DNA of 64,000 bases, taken from NCBI RefSeq assembly GCF_003074055.1, contig NZ_CP029043.1, positions 2,534,501-2,598,500 of the forward strand, read 5' to 3'. The notes beneath the pieces are model-generated. The model was not told the DNA's origin, searched no databases, and worked only from the letters and a program-made list of their open reading frames with translations. Origin of the DNA: Streptomyces nigra. Lineage in GTDB: Bacteria; Actinomycetota; Actinomycetes; Streptomycetales; Streptomycetaceae. Within the stretch, counting starts at the first letter, position 1, and each line of letters begins with the position of its first letter. Below are positions 18,165 to 26,712 of the stretch, in pieces. Position numbers and translations under genes: made by a program.

Positions 18165-20327
18165 TCACCGCGCCGGCGACCCCACCCCCATCACCCTCCC
18201 GTACTGCTCCCGAACCTCCCGGTACCGCAGCAGCTCCGCCGCCACCGGATCCAGCACCCGGGCCCGGCCGCACCCGGCCGCCGCCTCCCGCAGCCGCCGT
18301 TCCGCCTCCTGGCCGTAGCGGCGTGCCGGTCCGCGGGCCGCCATCCGGCAGCCCCACTCGACGAGCGGCCCGCCGATGATGCCGGCCACCATCAGCAGCA
18401 CCGGCACGCCCAGGTTGGGCGTCATGACGCCGATGATCTGCGCGGCCAGCCAGAGCCCGCCGACGACCTGGAGGATCGTCATGGACGCCTGCACCAGCAC
18501 GGCCGCCGGCCACCAGCCGGGCCGCGGCGGCCGCCCGGGCGGCAGTCCGGCCCGCGCCCCGAGATCGTCCAGCGCCTCGGGCAGCCCTTGGGCGCCCTTC
18601 ACGGCCGCCTCGCGCACCGCCTGCGCCCACGGCGTCGGAAGCCCGGCCGAGGCCTGCTCCGCGACCGTCCGCACCGCCTGCTCGACACGCTGGCGCGCGG
18701 TGGCCTCCTCGTCCGCCTGGACGCGCGGGGACAGCCGTCCGGTCGTCGACTCGCCGCGGTCCTGGTACCACCGCCACAGCCGCAGCCAGGGCGTCCCGCA
18801 GGCGCGGTTGGCGTTGCGCAGCCAGGCCCGTTCGGCGGCCTCCCCGGCCGCGGTGGCGCCGATGGCGTCCGCGAGCCGGGCGGAGAACTCGTCCCGCGCC
18901 TCCTCGCTCAGCCCCGTCCGCCTGCTGGCCGCGTACACCGGCCGCAGCCGCCACCCGGCGGCGTCCACGTCGGCGGCGATCCGGCGCGCCGCGGCACCCC
19001 GCTCCGCCACGAACTGCCCGAGCGCCTCCCGCAGGTCCCCGACGCCTTCCCCGGTCAAAGCCGACAGGGCCAGCACGACGGCACCTGGCTCACCGTGCTC
19101 GCCCAGCGCGATGCCGTCCTCGTCCAGCAGCCGCCGCAGATCGTCGAGGACCTGGTCGGTGGCCTCCCCGGGCAACCGGTCGACCTGGTTCAGGACGACG
19201 AACATGATCTCGGCGTGCCCGGCCATGGGTCGCAGATAGCGCTCGTGCAGGATCGCGTCGGCGTACTTCTCCGGGTCGACGACCCAGATGACCGCGTCGA
19301 CGAGCCCCAGTACCCGGTCGACCTGCTCGCGGTGCTGGACGGCCGCCGAGTCGTGGTCCGGCAGGTCGACCAGGACGAGCCCGCGCAGCTGCCCGTCCGA
19401 CGCCGCGTTCTGCGCGGGGCGGCGGCGCAGCCGGGGCGGGATGCCGAGGCGGTCGATGAGCCCGGCCGCGCCGTCGCTCCAGCTGCACGCGAGCGGCGAG
19501 GAGGTCGTCGGCCGCCGTACGCCGGTCTCGGAGATGGTGACGCCGGCGAGCGCGTTGAACAGCTGCGACTTGCCGCTTCCCGTGGCCCCCGCGATGGCGA
19601 CGACCGTGTGCTGCCCGGACAGCCTGCGACGGGCGGCCGCCTCGTCGAGGACCCGTCCGGCCTCGGAGAGCGTGCGGTTGTCGAGCCGCGTACGCGACAA
19701 CCCGACGAGCTCACGCAGCGCGTCGAGCCGCGACCGCAACGGCCCGTCGTAGGCGAGCGGCGTCACGGCGTGCGGCGACACGGACACCCGGGGCTCCACG
19801 ATCGCGGACTGCTCGGCAGCGGTGGTCGTCTCGTTGACGCGCCGCGCGATCAGCCCGTCGTCCCAGGGGGTCGAGGACTCCGCCGTACCGGAGGACGACG
19901 ACTCGGACGGGGCATGCGCGCCGGAGCCGTCGGACGACGACGCGGAACCAGCCGATGAAGCGGCCGATGCACGAGGGGACGACGCGCCCCCGCCTCCATC
20001 CGCCCCCTCCCCGTCCTCCTGACGGCCTCCGGACTCGGACACATCGGCACGCGCGTGTGCGTGGCCGTCGAGGTCGCCGGGAGCGCCGTCGCGGACCGGC
20101 GTGTCACCGTCCGCCGCCGTACGCTCCGCGCGCGCGTGGCCGTCGTCGGCGGGCGCGCCCCCCGCGACCGCTTCCCTGTTCACGGGCTTCCTCCAGAGCT
20201 TGCGCCGCTCCGGCTCCTGGGCGTCGGCCCCGACCGGGCCGGGCAGGGCCTCCTCGGGGGCCCCGTGCCCGCCGTCCTCCTGCTGATCGGCGTGTTCCGT
20301 GTGGTCCTGGTCAGTGACGGCAGTCAC
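18165..20327 (-). CDS. dynB: Dynamin-like GTPase DynB with two membrane segments
   Basis: Large GTPase of 720 residues. The first 170 or so residues are acidic, low-complexity and disordered. The GTPase domain follows with P-loop GATGSGKSQLFNALAG, G3 LVDLPDHDS and G4 NQVD. Near residues 590-650 are two adjacent hydrophobic segments (around LQVVGGLWLAAQIIGVM and GVPVLLMVAGIIGGPL) typical of the membrane paddle of bacterial dynamins. In S. venezuelae, DynA and DynB stabilise FtsZ rings during sporulation septation. The start is GTG 20327, 3 bases beyond the dynA stop, so the genes are coupled. Confidence 0.85.
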   Translation of the reverse strand: MTAVTDQDHTEHADQQEDGGHGAPEEALPGPVGADAQEPERRKLWRKPVNREAVAGGAPADDGHARAERTAADGDTPVRDGAPGDLDGHAHARADVSESGGRQEDGEGADGGGGASSPRASAASSAGSASSSDGSGAHAPSESSSSGTAESSTPWDDGLIARRVNETTTAAEQSAIVEPRVSVSPHAVTPLAYDGPLRSRLDALRELVGLSRTRLDNRTLSEAGRVLDEAAARRRLSGQHTVVAIAGATGSGKSQLFNALAGVTISETGVRRPTTSSPLACSWSDGAAGLIDRLGIPPRLRRRPAQNAASDGQLRGLVLVDLPDHDSAAVQHREQVDRVLGLVDAVIWVVDPEKYADAILHERYLRPMAGHAEIMFVVLNQVDRLPGEATDQVLDDLRRLLDEDGIALGEHGEPGAVVLALSALTGEGVGDLREALGQFVAERGAAARRIAADVDAAGWRLRPVYAASRRTGLSEEARDEFSARLADAIGATAAGEAAERAWLRNANRACGTPWLRLWRWYQDRGESTTGRLSPRVQADEEATARQRVEQAVRTVAEQASAGLPTPWAQAVREAAVKGAQGLPEALDDLGARAGLPPGRPPRPGWWPAAVLVQASMTILQVVGGLWLAAQIIGVMTPNLGVPVLLMVAGIIGGPLVEWGCRMAARGPARRYGQEAERRLREAAAGCGRARVLDPVAAELLRYREVREQYGRVMGVGSPAR

Positions 20328-20330
20328 CGG

Positions 20331-21938
20331 TCACCTCTCCTTCTGCAGTACGGACAACGCGGCGATGAGTTCGGCCTGGGGGTCCGGGTGGACCTCCAGC
20401 GCGTCGAGCGGGGCGAGCCGGCGCTCGCGTTCGCTGTACATGACGCGGTCCAGGTGCTCGTTGAGGAGCCGTCCGGCCCGGTCGCGCAGCCGCAGCGCGC
20501 CATGGGCCCCGATCCGCTCGGCGAGCCCCTCCCCGGCGGAACGGGCCCGGCGCCCGCCGAGCAGCGCCGTGGCGACGAGCGCGGTGACGACCTCGGGATC
20601 CGGGGGCGCGGTCCGCTCGAGGTCGGTGACCTCGTCCTCGGCGTACTCCTCCAGCTCCCGGCGCCACCGCCGTACCGCCACGCCGATGCGGTGTTCCACG
20701 CTCTCCGGCAGCGGGTCCCGGGCCGTCAGTTCGGGCGCGGCGGCGGCCGGTTCGCGCCGCCAGGCGTCGTCGACGCGCTCGTCGGCGGCCGTGACGGCGC
20801 ACAGGAGGAGGGTGCTCAGGCTCTCGACCAGCGAGTCGAGGAGTTCCCCGGCGGTGCAGTCGAGGGGGAAGGCACGCCACCGTTTGAGTGCGTCACCGGC
20901 GAGCACGGCACCGGCCTGGAGCCGGCCACGCACGCGTGCGTACTCGCTGTCGTACGCCGCGTCGACCGCACCCGTGAGCCGGAGCGCGGCGGCGTACTGG
21001 GCGGCGGCGGCCCCGGCCAGCTCGGGCATACGGGCCTTGAGGGAGTCGAGCAGGCCGTTGGCGGTACGGGCCACGGCGTGGGCCCGGGCCGCGGGGTCCT
21101 GGACCTGATGGGCGAGCCAGGTGCGCAGCGGCGCCACGGCGGTGGCCGGGAGCAGTCCGCCGCCCCAGGCCGACTCGGGCAGTTCCGGGACGGTGAAGCG
21201 GGGCACCTCGCCGAGGCCCGCCTTGGTGAGCAGCGCGCCGTACTGCCGGGACACCTCGGAGACGACCTGGTGGGGGACCCGGTCCAGGACGGTCACGAGG
21301 CTGGCGTCGTACTCCTTGGCGGTGCGCAGCAGATGCCACGGCACGGCGTCGGCGTACCGGGCGGCCGTCGTCACCATGATCCAGATGTCGGCGGCGCAGA
21401 TGAGCTCCGCGGCGAGGGCGCGGTTGTCCGCGATCAGGGAGTCGATGTCGGGCGCGTCGAGGAGGGCGAGTCCGGTGGGGAGCGTGTCCGCGGTCTCGAT
21501 CCGCAGGACGCGCTCGGTCTCCTCACCGGGCAGCATCAGATCCTCGGCTGGGTCCTGTTCGGGCGCCCACACGCGCGTGAGGTCGGGTAGGACACGCATC
21601 CCGCTGAACCAGTGATGGTCGTCCGGATGGCAGACCAGCACCGGGGTGCGTGTCGTGGGTCGCAACACCCCCGCTTCGGTCACGCGCCGGCCCACGAGCG
21701 AGTTGACGAGCGTCGACTTGCCGGCGCCGGTGGACCCGCCCACGACGGCCAGGAGCGGCGCTTCGGGCTCTTTGAGGCGGGGCACCAGATAGTCGTCGAG
21801 CTGGGCGAGCAGTTCGTCACGGTTGGCACGCGCGCGTGGCGCCCCTGCCAGGGGCAGCGGGAAGCGTGCGGCCGCGACACGGTCGCGCAGGGCGGAAAGT
21901 GCGTCGAGCAGCTGAGGCCGTACGTCCAAGGTCACCAC
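20331..21938 (-). CDS. dynA: Dynamin-like GTPase DynA
   Basis: Soluble dynamin-like GTPase, about 535 residues from GTG 21938 ([14 protein letters not shown]). The P-loop is [18 protein letters not shown]3 is LLDAPDIDS and the likely G4 region is VTVLDRVP. The C-terminal half is helical. No membrane segment is visible, which fits DynA as the peripheral partner of DynB. ATG 21977 in the same frame is an alternative start. No clear ribosome binding site precedes either, so a leaderless mRNA is possible. It is the first gene of the dynAB pair. Confidence 0.85.
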   Translation of the reverse strand: MVTLDVRPQLLDALSALRDRVAAARFPLPLAGAPRARANRDELLAQLDDYLVPRLKEPEAPLLAVVGGSTGAGKSTLVNSLVGRRVTEAGVLRPTTRTPVLVCHPDDHHWFSGMRVLPDLTRVWAPEQDPAEDLMLPGEETERVLRIETADTLPTGLALLDAPDIDSLIADNRALAAELICAADIWIMVTTAARYADAVPWHLLRTAKEYDASLVTVLDRVPHQVVSEVSRQYGALLTKAGLGEVPRFTVPELPESAWGGGLLPATAVAPLRTWLAHQVQDPAARAHAVARTANGLLDSLKARMPELAGAAAAQYAAALRLTGAVDAAYDSEYARVRGRLQAGAVLAGDALKRWRAFPLDCTAGELLDSLVESLSTLLLCAVTAADERVDDAWRREPAAAAPELTARDPLPESVEHRIGVAVRRWRRELEEYAEDEVTDLERTAPPDPEVVTALVATALLGGRRARSAGEGLAERIGAHGALRLRDRAGRLLNEHLDRVMYSERERRLAPLDALEVHPDPQAELIAALSVLQKER

Positions 21939-22259
21939 ATGCGAAGAATGCCCAATTTTAGGGGATTTCTGAAGCATATGGCCATGTCTGCGTGCCGATA
22001 GGACACAAGGGACGGAAGGGACGACCGGGACAGAGGCATAGTCCAGGCATAACGAGTGCACAACACCCGGTGCGCGAGAGGCCAAAAGCAGTGCACGATT
22101 CGTACCTGCCTGCGATTATCAGGACCGCTTCACCGAACCTCCACATCGAGCCACGGAGGCGAAGCGACAGGGACACGGATGCGGGAGCCCTATCCTTGTC
22201 CCCGGCAACGTCACGGAACGGCCCACACCCGGGCACCACGAACGAGGCCACCACACCCG
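21939..22259. other. Intergenic region upstream of dynA and tRNA-Arg
   Basis: This divergent spacer should hold the dynA promoter (minus strand) and the tRNA promoter (plus strand). A TAAAAT hexamer on the minus strand about 15 bases before the GTG could be a -10 element, but no good -35 is visible. I see no gene. Confidence 0.4.
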
Positions 22260-22332
22260 GCCCCCGTAGCTCAGTGGATAGAGCAGGCGCCTTCTAAGCG
22301 CTTGGCCGCAGGTTCGAGTCCTGCCGGGGGCG
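22260..22332 (+). tRNA. tRNA-Arg, anticodon UCU
   Basis: A 73-nt cloverleaf: acceptor GCCCCCG pairs with CGGGGGC, the D stem is GCTC/GAGC, and the anticodon stem is GGCGC/GCGCT with loop CTTCTAA giving anticodon TCT. The T stem is GCAGG/CCTGC with loop TTCGAGT and the discriminator base is G. It decodes AGA, a rare codon in Streptomyces. Its 3' half is the left attachment site of the integrated element, which regenerates the complete tRNA. Confidence 0.96.
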
Positions 22333-22334
22333 CC
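22287..22334 (+). repeat. attL: 48-bp attachment repeat inside tRNA-Arg
   Basis: Runs from the anticodon stem to just past the tRNA 3' end and recurs perfectly at 33941-33988 in the same orientation. The flanking bases differ on both sides. This is the standard outcome of tyrosine-recombinase integration into a tRNA 3' end. Confidence 0.95.
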
Positions 22335-22341
22335 CAGTCTC

Positions 22342-22366
22342 CGCCCTCCCTCGGGAGGGCGTTTTT
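22342..22366 (+). terminator. Rho-independent terminator after tRNA-Arg
   Basis: CGCCCTCCC and GGGAGGGCG form a 9-bp stem followed by TTTTT. It starts 10 bases after the tRNA. It is carried by the element and replaces the chromosomal terminator now located beyond attR. Confidence 0.85.
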
Positions 22367-22475
22367 GCTGTTCAGGGCGGGTGCCACCCGACACGACGAA
22401 GCCCCGGGCACTCCCCTGCCGATCATGGGGAGACTCCGGGGCTGTCCGGCTGTCACCGGGTTTCTGCGGGTCGCT

Positions 22476-22493
22476 GTGTCGAATACGTGTCGA
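22476..22493 (+). promoter_or_regulatory. Left arm-type integrase site pair
   Basis: Two GTGTCGA copies start 11 bp apart (22476 and 22487). An equally spaced pair lies near attR at 33851-33868. The position next to the integrase 3' end and att core suggests integrase arm-binding sites. Confidence 0.55.
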
Positions 22494-22514
22494 AGTCTTA
22501 CGCCGGCGGACGGC

Positions 22515-22940
22515 TCAGTCGGCGTCGGACAGGTCGGGCAGATCCCCTGCGGCTTCGAGCCGCCTCTTCAGGTCCGGCAGCTGCCCTTCGACGCATCGTG
22601 CGTAGGTGGCGAGCAGCACAGGCACGCTGTTCCCGGCCCACTCGGCCACCTGAGCGGGCGGGACCCCGTCGTTGAGCCACTTGGTCAGGCGGGTGTGCCG
22701 GTTGTCGTACCCCCGCTTACCGGTCGGCGACTCGAAGAGGTGGGGAGGCAGTGCTGCCTTACGAGCGCCACGCCAGGCCCGGCGAATGACGGAACCCGCG
22801 AGGATGCCGCCGTTCTCCCCCTGGAACAGAAGATCATCCGGCTTGAGTCCTTCGTCCTCGATGTGCTGTCGCAGGATGCGAGTGAGGGCGGGATGACCCG
22901 GCACGGTACGCGTGTCTCCGTGTGGAGCCAACCGGTTCAA
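22515..22940 (-). pseudogene. Truncated tyrosine integrase, C-terminal fragment
   Basis: The 141-residue frame matches only the C-terminal catalytic part of a Streptomyces tyrosine integrase, normally about 400 or more residues. Visible parts are DDLLFQGENGG, NRHTRLTKWLNDGVPPAQVA with the box II Arg-His, and GNSVPVLLATYARC with the nucleophilic Tyr. The N-terminal arm-binding domain and the first catalytic Arg are missing, and upstream sequence (22941-23110) has no integrase-like continuation. The His usual in the GHS motif is Asn here. Its 3' end faces attL, as in intact elements. Confidence 0.85.
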
Positions 22941-23494
22941 GGACCGTTCACCGAGTGACTACGGCAGCGGCTCGGGCGCAACAGCTCCGCCGGGTGGGCC
23001 GCAAAGATCGAGCGCGAGGCCGAAGACGCCAGCACCCTGGTGGTCGAGCTGTTTTTTGCCTGCGGGACGAGCACCGAGCCGAGTGGTCGCAGCCCGAGGG
23101 ATAAGACTTTCCCTACTTCATCAAGGCCCGCGCACAGCGCGGGCGCCGCCTCTGCGGCGCGGCCTGCCTCCTGTCTGCGCCCCGGCTGGCCGCGCCAGGC
23201 GGCGCGCTAGCGAGCTGCGGGCAGTGAAGTGGGAGACACCCTCTATGGCTGGGGCGGTCGGCTCCACGACTTTAGCCAGCCACTTTGGCGCGAGCCTCGA
23301 AGATCATGGCCCCAACGTCGTGCTTTAGCGGGCAGGTCCACAGACTGCCCGACGCGCCGGAAGCTTACGGGCCATGATCACTCGCGCCAAAGCAGCTCCC
23401 GGCCAAAGTCGTTGCGCCGACCTCGTGGACACCGCAGCGGTGGCAGCCGATCCCGCTTCCCGATTCATCAGAACTCTGGATTGTGCAGAATTTC
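22941..23494. other. Scrambled region upstream of the truncated integrase
   Basis: No convincing gene. A plus-strand stretch around 22985-23060 reads NSSAGWAAKIEREAEDAS and then LVVELFFACG, which looks like a protein fragment, but it has no start and soon loses coding character. The region is probably a deletion junction. Confidence 0.4.
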
Positions 23495-24178
23495 ATGCAG
23501 TACGATCACTTCGTGTGTGCCTTGAGACGCGACGTGCCTCCAACTGCCAGCCCGGAGCCACATGAATACCGCAAAGCACTACCTAAGATGCGGCTTTTCC
23601 TGAGCGATATTTCCGATGTCAAGAGATTGCTGGAACGTGACGCCGAGGCCGTGATAATCCAGGCCGGAGACGCGACAGCAGAAAGCGTTGATGACCTCAG
23701 AGATGCGAGCAAACGAGAACTTCGAACAGTGCGGCTAATCACCGTCAGACCCGAAATTGTCGTGGCCTTAGGAGAGTCGCCAGTCGTACGCACTACGGAG
23801 CAAAGCCAGGCGGCCCTGAGCCTAGTGGATGCCGTAGAAGAAATGCTAAGACCTCGAATGTCTTTTGGCGTTCGACACCGTCGCCTAGTGCAGGCCGCCA
23901 CTGCACTAATGACACTGTCCGGGATCGCCGCCACCATCGCTCTCATCAATGCTTACAAAAGCTTGGCATTTGGCATCCTTCCCTATCTAATTCTTTTGGG
24001 CGCTATCGCCCTGATGAACAGGGTGATCGACGGACGCGCCGAAGTGGTGCCTCTCCTCCCACGCGAGCAACGAGAAGAGCGGCTGACGCAGCAGAATTTG
24101 ATTATCGCCGGAGTGCTCAGTTTTTTGGGCGGCGCAGCTGTGGCGGCATTGACCTTTTACATGGGCTGGAAGCGGTAG
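23495..24178 (+). CDS. Element-borne membrane protein, unknown function
   Basis: Protein of about 227 residues. The N-terminal soluble half (to about residue 125) is alpha/beta-like (FLSDISDVKRLLERDAEAVI). Then come two close membrane helices (about 135-180) and a third near the C-terminus (about 205-222), ending in a basic GWKR tail. Starts at 23483 (GTG), 23495 (ATG) or 23588 (ATG) are all possible; none has a strong ribosome binding site. GC is clearly below the chromosomal average, and codon 92 is TTA, a bldA-dependent codon. The next gene, also a membrane protein, follows 100 bases later. I do not recognise the family. Confidence 0.65.
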   Translation: MQYDHFVCALRRDVPPTASPEPHEYRKALPKMRLFLSDISDVKRLLERDAEAVIIQAGDATAESVDDLRDASKRELRTVRLITVRPEIVVALGESPVVRTTEQSQAALSLVDAVEEMLRPRMSFGVRHRRLVQAATALMTLSGIAATIALINAYKSLAFGILPYLILLGAIALMNRVIDGRAEVVPLLPREQREERLTQQNLIIAGVLSFLGGAAVAALTFYMGWKR

Positions 24179-24278
24179 CGGTAGCGGGGCGACCATCCCA
24201 TGGATCACGGCGAGGAGTTGCACAGCTCACCTACTCCGACCAGATAGACCGACAAGCCGAAAGGTCCAGCATTTCCGC

Positions 24279-25052
24279 ATGGCCACCACACCAAATCAGC
24301 AGACAGACGTCCGCAAGGTTTATTACCAGTGCCGCCTTGGCCAAGGTGAACTAGAGCGCATTTTCGACGTTGCATGCGAAGGGATATCTTCACCAGACGT
24401 TCAGATCTCGACGGTAGTCGGGAGCACTCGGTTTTGGAATTCGAACCTAGCCGACCTTATCGCAACGCTTCAAGCTAACACTCCGGAAACCAGTGGCAAG
24501 TGGACGAACATCTCCATGGAGGCAAAGAACTCCTCCATGGAACGCTCGGTCGCCATTTCCATCGACACCGAGCGGACCGAGTTCAACTTTTCCGGCTCCG
24601 ACTCTACGTGGGTATACGGTCAGTCCGCCCGCATGGAATCTTTCCTTGGGGCACACGGAGCGGTCCGAAATTCCCCCAGATATGAAGCAACAATTTCAGT
24701 GGTTTTTGCAGTTTTCTTCATCGGCATAGGAGCACTTTGGGCATTCGGCGACCTCGGAAAGGAGTCGGTTGAAGAATGCATGCAAAAGGCGGAGGAGTCG
24801 AAGGAGAATCAGCGCACATTCAACATCATCATGGGGGCTCTCCTTTCATTCGGAATCCTCTTCACTCTATTTCAGTTCTTGAAGAGGAGGTCTCTCCGGG
24901 CACAGCTCCGCATCAATTCTGCCGTAGCCGATGGGACATGGTGGTCCAGGCTGTCCGTAGGGGAAAAGATCGCCGCTATCGGCATCCCAATCGCTTCGCT
25001 GGCCACGGTCGGAACGTTGATTTCTGCGGCCAGTGACGCGATAGGGAAATAA
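24279..25052 (+). CDS. Element-borne membrane protein, unknown function
   Basis: Protein of 257 residues. About 140 residues of soluble, beta-rich N-terminus (VYYQCRLGQGELERIFDVAC onward) precede membrane helices near 145-165, 185-205 and 232-252. The loop between the first two is acidic. ATG 24279 is taken. Low GC like its neighbour suggests the pair arrived together. I see no enzymatic motif. An N-terminal sensor plus membrane effector is one layout that would explain it, but this is speculation. Confidence 0.65.
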   Translation: MATTPNQQTDVRKVYYQCRLGQGELERIFDVACEGISSPDVQISTVVGSTRFWNSNLADLIATLQANTPETSGKWTNISMEAKNSSMERSVAISIDTERTEFNFSGSDSTWVYGQSARMESFLGAHGAVRNSPRYEATISVVFAVFFIGIGALWAFGDLGKESVEECMQKAEESKENQRTFNIIMGALLSFGILFTLFQFLKRRSLRAQLRINSAVADGTWWSRLSVGEKIAAIGIPIASLATVGTLISAASDAIGK

Positions 25053-25054
25053 AA

Positions 25055-25078
25055 CCGGGGGCCTCACGAGGCCCCCGG
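25055..25078 (-). terminator. Terminator of the small-peptide gene
   Basis: A perfect 10-bp stem (CCGGGGGCCT with AGGCCCCCGG) and a 4-base loop. On the minus strand it is followed by TTTTATTT, so it best terminates the small gene at 25094-25156; it could also stop plus-strand readthrough. Confidence 0.8.
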
Positions 25079-25093
25079 CCCTGGGCATATCGA

Positions 25094-25156
25094 CTAACTC
25101 CGTTCTCTAGCAATCATGAGAATGATTGCCATAAGAAGCAGAGAAATCGGTTCCAT
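25094..25156 (-). CDS. 20-residue hydrophobic peptide, type I toxin-like
   Basis: A tiny frame encoding MEPISLLLMAIILMIARERS: one membrane helix followed by a charged tail. It is supported by a strong ribosome binding site (GAGGGAG ending 6 bases before ATG 25156) and by a stem-loop with a T-rich tail starting 16 bases after its stop. The architecture resembles membrane-active type I toxin peptides of the Fst/Ldr/Hol-Tox kind. No antisense RNA can be read directly. The longer frame to 25294 has a non-coding-like N-terminus and is not preferred. Confidence 0.55.
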   Translation of the reverse strand: MEPISLLLMAIILMIARERS

Positions 25157-25411
25157 TGCGGACTCCCTCACAAGGTCGTGCCCACTCGGGGCGGCGGATG
25201 CAGGGAGCCGGCGCTGTTGCCAAGTAGGGCCATTCTGCCTCAGGTTGATGCCTGTGTGCGCCGGTTCGGGAAGTTCGCTGGACCGAGTCTTCACTCTGAA
25301 GCGTGCGCCCGCGCACTCCGCACGAGCAGGTTCACGCCTTCACCGTTGGAGGGAACCGCGCCACCGTGCCTAGAACTGTGGCGGACCGAGCAGCGGCTAG
25401 GGGGAGACGGC

Positions 25412-25582
25412 ATGGCGAAGTGCGGCGCGCGCACCAAGACAGGCGGTCGGTGTCAGAGGCAGGTTGTGTCAGGCACGTCCCGCTGCCCAGTGCATCAGGG
25501 GCCGTGGTCGGCATACGGTGTGGCCCAGCGCAAGGAGAAGGAAGCCCAGGCGAAGAAGCGCAAGATACGCAAGAAGCGCTAG
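25412..25582 (+). CDS. Small Cys/His protein, phage-type zinc-binding motif
   Basis: A 56-residue basic protein. The first half, CGARTKTGGRC then SRCPVHQG, has the spaced Cys/Cys/Cys-x-x-His pattern seen in many small phage and mobile-element proteins and probably binds zinc. The C-terminus is a Lys/Arg-rich helix (KEKEAQAKKRKIRKKR). GGGGGAG lies 6 bases before ATG 25412; a longer frame from 25178 is not supported. Confidence 0.7.
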   Translation: MAKCGARTKTGGRCQRQVVSGTSRCPVHQGPWSAYGVAQRKEKEAQAKKRKIRKKR

Positions 25583-25716
25583 CCCAAGTTGACATCCACA
25601 GCTGACATCAACGCCGCCGGACGGCAGCAGACTTGCATGCGCCACTGTGGACTACCCAGCCGCAGGGCTCTAGGGCAGGATGGAGCGCTGATTGAAACCG
25701 GCAGGTCGGCAGCAGG

Positions 25717-25989
25717 TCACGGCGTTGATCGATATCGCGGCCGAGACATACACGCTCCTGCTCGGTCCGCGCATCCTCGTCTTGGCGGACTCATTACCTC
25801 GCCGCTGTGCTCCGCGATGACAGTGCGGGGGAGGTACTTTCGGAGGAAGTTGCTCAGGAGTTGAGCCTCGCGGACGGTCCCCTTCGAGCCCCGGTGCTTA
25901 GCGATGCCGCTGGCCTTGAAGTCGGCAAGCATCCTGTCGGCTACCGAAGCGAGGATCTTAGCTAGCGCTGAAGCTGCAGGGTCAGACAC
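25717..25989 (-). pseudogene. Truncated DUF6602-like gene
   Basis: From GTG 25989 the frame reads ILASVADRMLADF, KHRGSKGTVREAQLLSNFL and KYLPRTVIAEHSGEV, which I recognise as the N-terminal signature of DUF6602 proteins. Full-length members continue for about 150-200 more residues with a nuclease-like core. Here similarity ends near 25800 and the frame continues as unrelated residues to a stop at 25717. It is probably a deletion remnant. The domain assignment is from memory. Confidence 0.6.
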
Positions 25990-26712
25990 GGCAGCAGTGT
26001 CCCACCATGGGGCTGAATGTCGCGCGGTGCTGCGGCCGCTGGGCCGTCTCTGGGCCGTCCGAGACTCCCCGAGGCCAACCAACGACGACCGGCAGCGACA
26101 GTTGACCGACAGCCGCCAACCGCGAACCAGCAGGTCAGAGTACCCTGCCTATACCCGTTTCCCCCCAGGGGTGGCGATCCGGCAAGATGGGGTGCTTCTC
26201 ACCAGCCCCTCCCCCGGAGATGCCGGCCCGGTACCCAGCCGCGAGAACTGCGGGTGTGAACGTGTCCTGGTTGTCCGGTCGCTGACGGGCCTTCACCCCG
26301 TGGGGTTGAGATAGCCCATCAGGGACGCCGGCCTCTTCTGTAGGTGTAGGAGCCGAAGGCGACTTCCGATCTGCTCTGTCATCCGAGGAAACGACGCCTC
26401 TGACGCTTGGACGAAGGCACGTTGTAGCCCCACTACGAACCCGCTTCCTGCCTAGCACGCACTATCTGCGATACAGGAGGGCACCGCGCGCCTCCTCGAT
26501 CAAGGAATCTGCTGGTCAGAGCCCATTGGCAAGTTCAATTCTGATTGTGCTCCGGAGCCATCTCCCCTCCACACGCCATCCAAGGTGATCTACACAGAGT
26601 GATGCGGCCGCGCCGATAACAGCTTGGGCACGAACGATGGAGAATCAGGGCACAGCGCCCTTCCGCGCCATCAACATGGCGACCACGACATGTGGGGGGG
26701 AGAGGTGGGGGA
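25990..26712. other. Gene-poor stretch of the element
   Basis: No frame here has convincing protein content on either strand. It holds the second copy of the 39-bp motif (26156-26194). A 21-codon frame follows that motif (ATG at 26219, MPARYPAARTAGVNVSWLSG), possibly the start of a lost gene. Confidence 0.5.
26156..26194 (+). promoter_or_regulatory. Second copy of the 39-bp ettA-upstream motif
   Basis: Identical at 35 of 39 positions to the motif upstream of ettA (15063-15101, opposite strand), including CAGGGGTGGCG and CGGCAAGATGGGGTG with the same spacing. No intact gene follows, so it looks like a promoter-type element whose gene was lost. Confidence 0.45.

Noticed and set aside
25157..25294. 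N-terminal extension of the 20-residue peptide
   Set aside because: The extension has no hydrophobic or domain character, while the inner ATG has a strong ribosome binding site.
26135..26458. A 107-codon minus-strand frame in the element
   Set aside because: No protein-like pattern or ribosome binding site, and it runs across the 39-bp motif.
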